NCBI GenBank assembly: GCA_932521035.1 | Contig: OW051496.1 | Span: forward strand, 3,162,001-3,226,000 | Length of the DNA stretch: 64,000 nt | Direction of reading: 5' to 3' | DNA from: Oscheius dolichura | Taxonomy: Eukaryota; Nematoda; Chromadorea; Rhabditida; Rhabditidae | Shown: in pieces, positions 59,335 through 64,000 of the stretch | Position numbering within the stretch: position 1 is the first letter of the stretch | Layout of the letters: every line of letters begins with the position of its first letter | Position numbers and translations under genes: made by a program | The notes under the pieces: model-generated | Database searches by the model: none | What the model was told of the DNA's origin: nothing | What the model saw: the letters and a program-made list of their open reading frames with translations, nothing else

Positions 59335-62300
59335 ATGATGATCATCTCCTACCTGGCCAAGATTGTCCTCCTCCTGCCCGAGCTCTCCTCAGCCGATAAT
59401 GACCGACTCGCTGAGATTGCCTTACAACAGGTACGTCCTTTTTTTTTTCTGTTTCGATCGTCTTTCTTATTCCTTGACTAGGGAAATTGTTCGTTTTGAA
59501 CCATGTATGTAGTCTCATATCGTTCGCTTTGAAACACGCTAAAAATAGATTTTTCGAATATTTTGACCAGTCTCTTTTGGAACACTTTAGTTTACGCAGA
59601 TTTACAAGATCTGGAACGTTTTCTTTGCTTCTTTGAAATTTTATAAGGAAGACAAAACACGGAAAATTGCTGTGCAATAGGCGCGCTCGGCCATATTTCA
59701 CCCATCCTTCTTATTCTCCGCTAGGGAAATCGTCTCATTATTATTGCTACCGGAAAGCTTTATACAAACTTCACCATCCGCTTGAAAATTTCCTTGTCAC
59801 CAAAACGTATTTTCCTGAAGTTTTTAGGCAAACTCTCTGCTTTACCCACCAAATGTTCATACGAGTATTGTTTCCGAGCACCAGGCATAAAGGCCTATCA
59901 GTTAGTGTAACCTCTGACGCTTAAAAGCTGCGGATAAAACATTACAATTGATCAAAAACGAATTTTATAAGATTTGACCCATTTTACACGTAATTTATAA
60001 TCAGTTTTCAACTACAAGCTACCGTAATCTCGCATTTACCTCTTCCAAATACCATTCTTCTCTTTTAGTCGAGAAAATTAGGTTAACCTGCGCTTTTTCC
60101 AGACGAAACCCCTTTTGAATTTCGTATCTTTGTAAGTGAGATGAGGAAAAAAACGTTGCTACAGTAATCTTCTCCCTTTTCCTTCCTACAACCTTCAAAA
60201 CTCTGACTAGTATCCTCAAAATGCTACACAGGAGGTCTTTAATAGTCTCTCTCCTGGCCGTCTCCTCAATTTATTCATAAGATTTCCATAGCCAGCTCTC
60301 TGGCGTTTACTTTTCCATAAAACATCATGTTGTCCATGATTTTTGAATCTCTAGCGACCCGCTAAAGGCTAGGATTTATCCCGCCATGTTTTAAAGATGA
60401 GTTATATTTTGGGATACGACGAGCTCATCAGTCTTCGATGCTTTTTCGTGCGTTCCCCAAAAAGTTGCAAAAATGCGTGTTCTCCTCTTTGTGACGTCAT
60501 CCCCCGTCTCTTTCTCTCTCTCCGGCGGCCACCAAAAAAATTGGAGTGCTCCAGCAGGAAGAGCGACATTCCGTTAGCGTTGCATACCTCAAATTGCTTT
60601 ACGCTCTACTGAGCTCCATTATTCCATCGAGAATGGCTCATAAATCGAGAAGAACACGGGAATAAAAAGTTGGAGAGGATCGGAGACGGGAGAAAGAGAG
60701 AGAGAGGAGGGAATAGATTAGTGGTTGAGGTCTAGTCTGGTACTAATCAGTTCGGGCAAAACATCGAATGTAAAATAACATTCAAACATCGCTAGTTATA
60801 AATGTCGTTTTACGTATTGAGTAAAACAAGAAAGAAGCCCTACATTAGTTAGACCTTCAGAAGGTCCATCTTTTTCAACAGAGATTATTTCTTACGTTGT
60901 AACGGGCAGTGAAATACTTGGTAGAACAAGGACATCAGTTGAATATCGAAACAAAATTCGCTCTTTTCCTTATCTTCTACAGTTCATGATCAATCTTTTC
61001 GCTTTTGCTTCACTCTTTTATTATATTGTTGTAATTAGATTTTCATAATTTTGTACGCTCTTTTATGTTTGAACTCACTATTCGAGTTTTTATCCGATCT
61101 TTGAATAAGAACAGGAAAAAGGGGAAATAAAACGCTTTATCGTGCCATCATATAGAGAAGTTACTTTTGTCGGAGCTAATCTCCGTCTATCAACCTGCAA
61201 TTTTTCCCCATTTTCCCGAATAGAGTGAAAGCAGCGTGGCGTCGCGTGGTTTGAAGGGATCCTGTTAGGTCCGGTGTCTAAAATTGTCTCTATTTGAGAA
61301 AAGTATACGAGGGCAGTTTGTCCTCAGCCAGCTTTAGATCACCACAACCACCCGGTCTTCCATCCCTGGTATTATTTGTACATCAATAGGCTTTTATAAT
61401 TCCATCGCCTAGATTAGTTCAGTTCATTCGTCATCGTGTTCCTCTCCCCTTTCTCCCTTCCTATGCGTTTTGCACCTCGGTCCTAATCGTCTCGCCTCCG
61501 GCATCTAATTGAACGCAAATCTCGTCCCGTCTCTCATGTGGAAGCCCAATGAAATAAGCGTTTTTGCGGCTTTTTCGAATCCCCTTTCTGTTGGTCTCTG
61601 AACATCCGAGAAAAATGAACTTTGTCTCTGGGAACGGGGAGAAGAGGAGGCGATGGTTTGGAGGGATCTTATCCATAAATATGGTCTGTTTCAGGAGATG
61701 GCTCCTCCCGGGATGGACCACTTCGATCCGGGGAGTACTTTACCACCTCTTCATGGAACAGCTGGAGGAGATTATGACTTCGATCGGGTAAGAAATGGTC
61801 TTTTTATGTATCAGAGACTATAAATGGACTCTAAAACCTTGAAATCTCTCCAAAGTTTGATCTATTTAGATTTTTAGTCATTCTAAATCGTGACAAACAT
61901 TAGATCCAGAAAAAAATTCCTTATATCTTCAAATTGAAACAATAATGATTCTGCCTCATTTCAGCCTCAAACCCGGCTGCCAGGACGACGAAAGAAAATT
62001 CCAAAAGGGGATAAAAAGAGGTCGGAGCATGGAGAACACGGCAGACAACATCCCGAACCACACCATCCACCAGAAGAACCAGCCGAAGAACCGTGCGTGG
62101 CTATAAATGAAAAAGAACGGAAAAATCTACTCCAGGTTGGTTTATAGAGCAAAAAATCCCCATCAGAGTCCATTTTAATCGCATACCATTTGCCTTCGGC
62201 AGCCTACGGCTGTCGTCTGTCTGTCAAAGTTATCCGTTTCGACCTGTGGCGACCTTTCCGCTCTTCTGCCGACGACCGCCTGCGGCGGCCCCTGGGATTA

Positions 62301-62437
62301 AGAAATTAATAATCCCTTTACCGTCGGACAGACAAACAGACAAACACCATAGCACTTTAATAGTAAGGGATTTCACGGTTAACGGGCGGTGCCACCTTTC
62401 GTTACAGGACCCATTGGACAGAGTTCAATATTCTATG
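59335..62437 (+). CDS. Partial gene of uncertain identity with large introns
   Basis: Candidate exons are ~59335-59430, 61695-61788, 61965-62135 and 62408-62437. The first encodes SYLAKIVLLLPELSSADNDR, which resembles a late helix of nuclear-receptor ligand domains (KLLLLLPELR-type). The second encodes EMAPPGMDHFDPGSTLPPLH. The third is basic, then Pro/His/Glu-rich (RRKKIPKGDKKRSEHG), and the fourth is DPLDRVQYSM, followed by a donor. The last three join in phase. The 2.2 kb intron before the second and the missing 5' and 3' ends make the model weak. The gene probably continues past 62.4 kb. The nuclear-receptor idea is inference from one short motif. Confidence 0.4.
62195..62370 (+). repeat. 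Second copy of the dispersed CTTCGGCAGCC repeat
   Basis: Shares the same blocks in the same order as 29565-29795 and the same ACAGACAAACACCATAGC end. It lies inside an intron of the gene above. Confidence 0.75.
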
Positions 62438-64000
62438 GTAACCTTGAGTCAGCGACTAAAAAAAATCAAATGGCTGTTGGCAAACACTTGGGCACGTGGG
62501 ATATCTGTGGGAAACCCGCTTGGCGGCGTTTTTACTAATTTTTGCGACCAACGGCTTCTATTTTTCAAATTCGTCAGTGAAAATCAAAGAACCAGTGACC
62601 ATTTTCTGATAAAAGATCTCCGAAATCCTAAACCTTTTGGACTATATCAAAGGAATTGGACTACATCAAGGAAATCAGTGTAAATGTCAGTCCGCCGCTC
62701 TTTCAATCCCTGCCAAAACAAACTAGAAATCAAATTTCTGGTCCCCTCCAACCCTCCACATGTCTGTGTGTGTCTGTTTACATCTTCCTCCCCGTACTGC
62801 TCACCCCAAAACCGGAAAATTAAATATGCCCGTCGGCTGTGTTCTCTTTGATTCGATTGTGTGTGTCTCCCTGAGTTTATTGAACTCTTAGACACCCTGA
62901 ACTTTTCCCCAAAATGGAAGACGAAGGGAATGTTCCCAGAAGTTCAACAACTCTCTTCACCTATTATGGAGGGGGGATTTATAGGAGGCGATTTGGGGGC
63001 TCTCGAGGTTCTTAAGTGTTTTTTGCCCGGGCCGCTTTATCCTCCCTAATAGAGGGGAATAGATGGGCCACACAAATTGTGTCCTTTTCTTAGGGAGGGG
63101 AGGACAAATAACAACGAGACACTCCCGGTGGTGGCGGAAGGGGAACCGACAGAAATATAGGGGGACTGAATAACATTATATTCGATTGTACACAGTTTAG
63201 AATGCTAGTTGTTATGGAAATTCCTTAAAATGATGAGAAAACTTTTGGGATTGCTGATAGGTCGCCACTCAAAGCTCTAACAACTCTTATCGTCACTTTC
63301 AGATATAAGATAAAGTGAAATTCTGTGATTTTATGGGCAAGACTTTTTAGTATAAACGGGTTACCGTTTCTGTCTCAACAAAATTTGATACGGGTCCAAT
63401 TAGCGACGAGGCGATAATCCTTGCTGTTTATAGAGAACTGACAAAACCAAAAAAAAGAATAAGAAAATTCTCTCCAGTACAAACCTTCTTCAGAGGCAAT
63501 GTTGTTCTATTTTCTTTCCTATTTTCAATCGGAAAGCCAAGTTCGTAAACCTTTAAATTTTCTCGTTTGCTGAATCGCGTTTACTGCAAAACTTCTCCAA
63601 TTTACTCGGCGAGTAATAGAACAGGGGCCGTGGAAAGCCCGGTGGAAATGGATCTCTCATTTGTGAAAACTTACCTGGCCATATAACAGGGATTCGGAAG
63701 TGTACATGTTTCACGGGGAAATAAATGAAGGGAGCAGAGTTTTCGCTTTTACCGTATTGGTGAAACAATCTGTTTTACTCCACTGATCGCCAAAATCAAC
63801 TAGAAATCTCTAAATTCCTTTTGTTTTGGAACAGATCGATAAATTTAGTTTTTCTTTTGAGCCCCCGATTGTTATTCTGTTTTTTTTCCTATTATAACGA
63901 GTTAGAATTCCGGAGGCTTTTATTTGAGGAAATGCAGTGCTCCCCTTATAAGAAGGTAGTAAACTAAACATTTTACTCCGTTTATTTCGATCGAGATTCT
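62438..64000. other. Right end, no gene recognised
   Basis: It may contain further exons of the preceding gene, but I cannot identify any. It contains TGTGTGTCTGT-type microsatellite patches near 62765 and 62850. Confidence 0.35.

Overview
This is eukaryotic DNA, most likely from a nematode; I cannot name the genus. Evidence for introns: most genes are cut by 40-60 base introns ending in TTTTCAG or TTTTAG. Evidence for spliced leaders: several start codons (WDR70-like, eRF3, secreted crystallin-like, N-terminal kelch exon) lie just behind a good 3' splice site with no visible donor upstream, as expected for spliced-leader trans-splicing. Gene content also fits, including a SPE-42/DCST-type sperm membrane protein and a RanBP2/NPP-9-type nucleoporin. 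Exon coordinates are read by eye and may be off by a few bases.

Layout. 0.95-2.3 kb: TAK1-like protein kinase. 3.3-4.3 kb: 5'-truncated kelch gene. 6.4-6.9 kb: small secreted cysteine-rich protein. 8.2-13.9 kb: nucleoporin with two Ran-binding domains. 15.0-17.6 kb: WDR70-like protein. 18.1-20.0 kb: translation release factor eRF3. 20.3-21.4 kb: coiled-coil protein of unknown function. 23.1-28.6 kb: an unusual ~1,010-residue protein joining an atlastin-type dynamin-family GTPase, a coiled coil, a von Willebrand A (vWA) domain and an alpha-kinase. 31.5-35.5 kb: receptor tyrosine kinase with an immunoglobulin-type ectodomain. 37.5-44.7 kb: partial copies of the fusion gene, one of them split by an inverted full-length kelch copy. 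46.2-49.1 kb: a 753-base inverted duplication with apparently identical arms. 49.4-50.0 kb: kelch relic. 50.3-54.3 kb: SPE-42/DCST-like protein. 54.5-58.2 kb: three small secreted proteins, two of them related. 59.3-62.4 kb: large-intron gene of uncertain identity that may continue past the window.

The most interesting locus is 23-45 kb. A GTPase that normally remodels the ER is fused in frame to a vWA plus alpha-kinase module, and the gene has been copied, truncated and rearranged locally. One copy has become an intact stand-alone alpha-kinase gene; another kept only the GTPase; a third has three in-frame stops. The rest of the window is rich in terminal-inverted-repeat (TIR) elements: mariner-like elements with TA ends, hAT-like elements with 8-base target duplications, and tRNA-like elements. 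Many sit in introns, and one abuts the stop codon of the fusion gene. I found no clear functional tRNA, rRNA or CRISPR.
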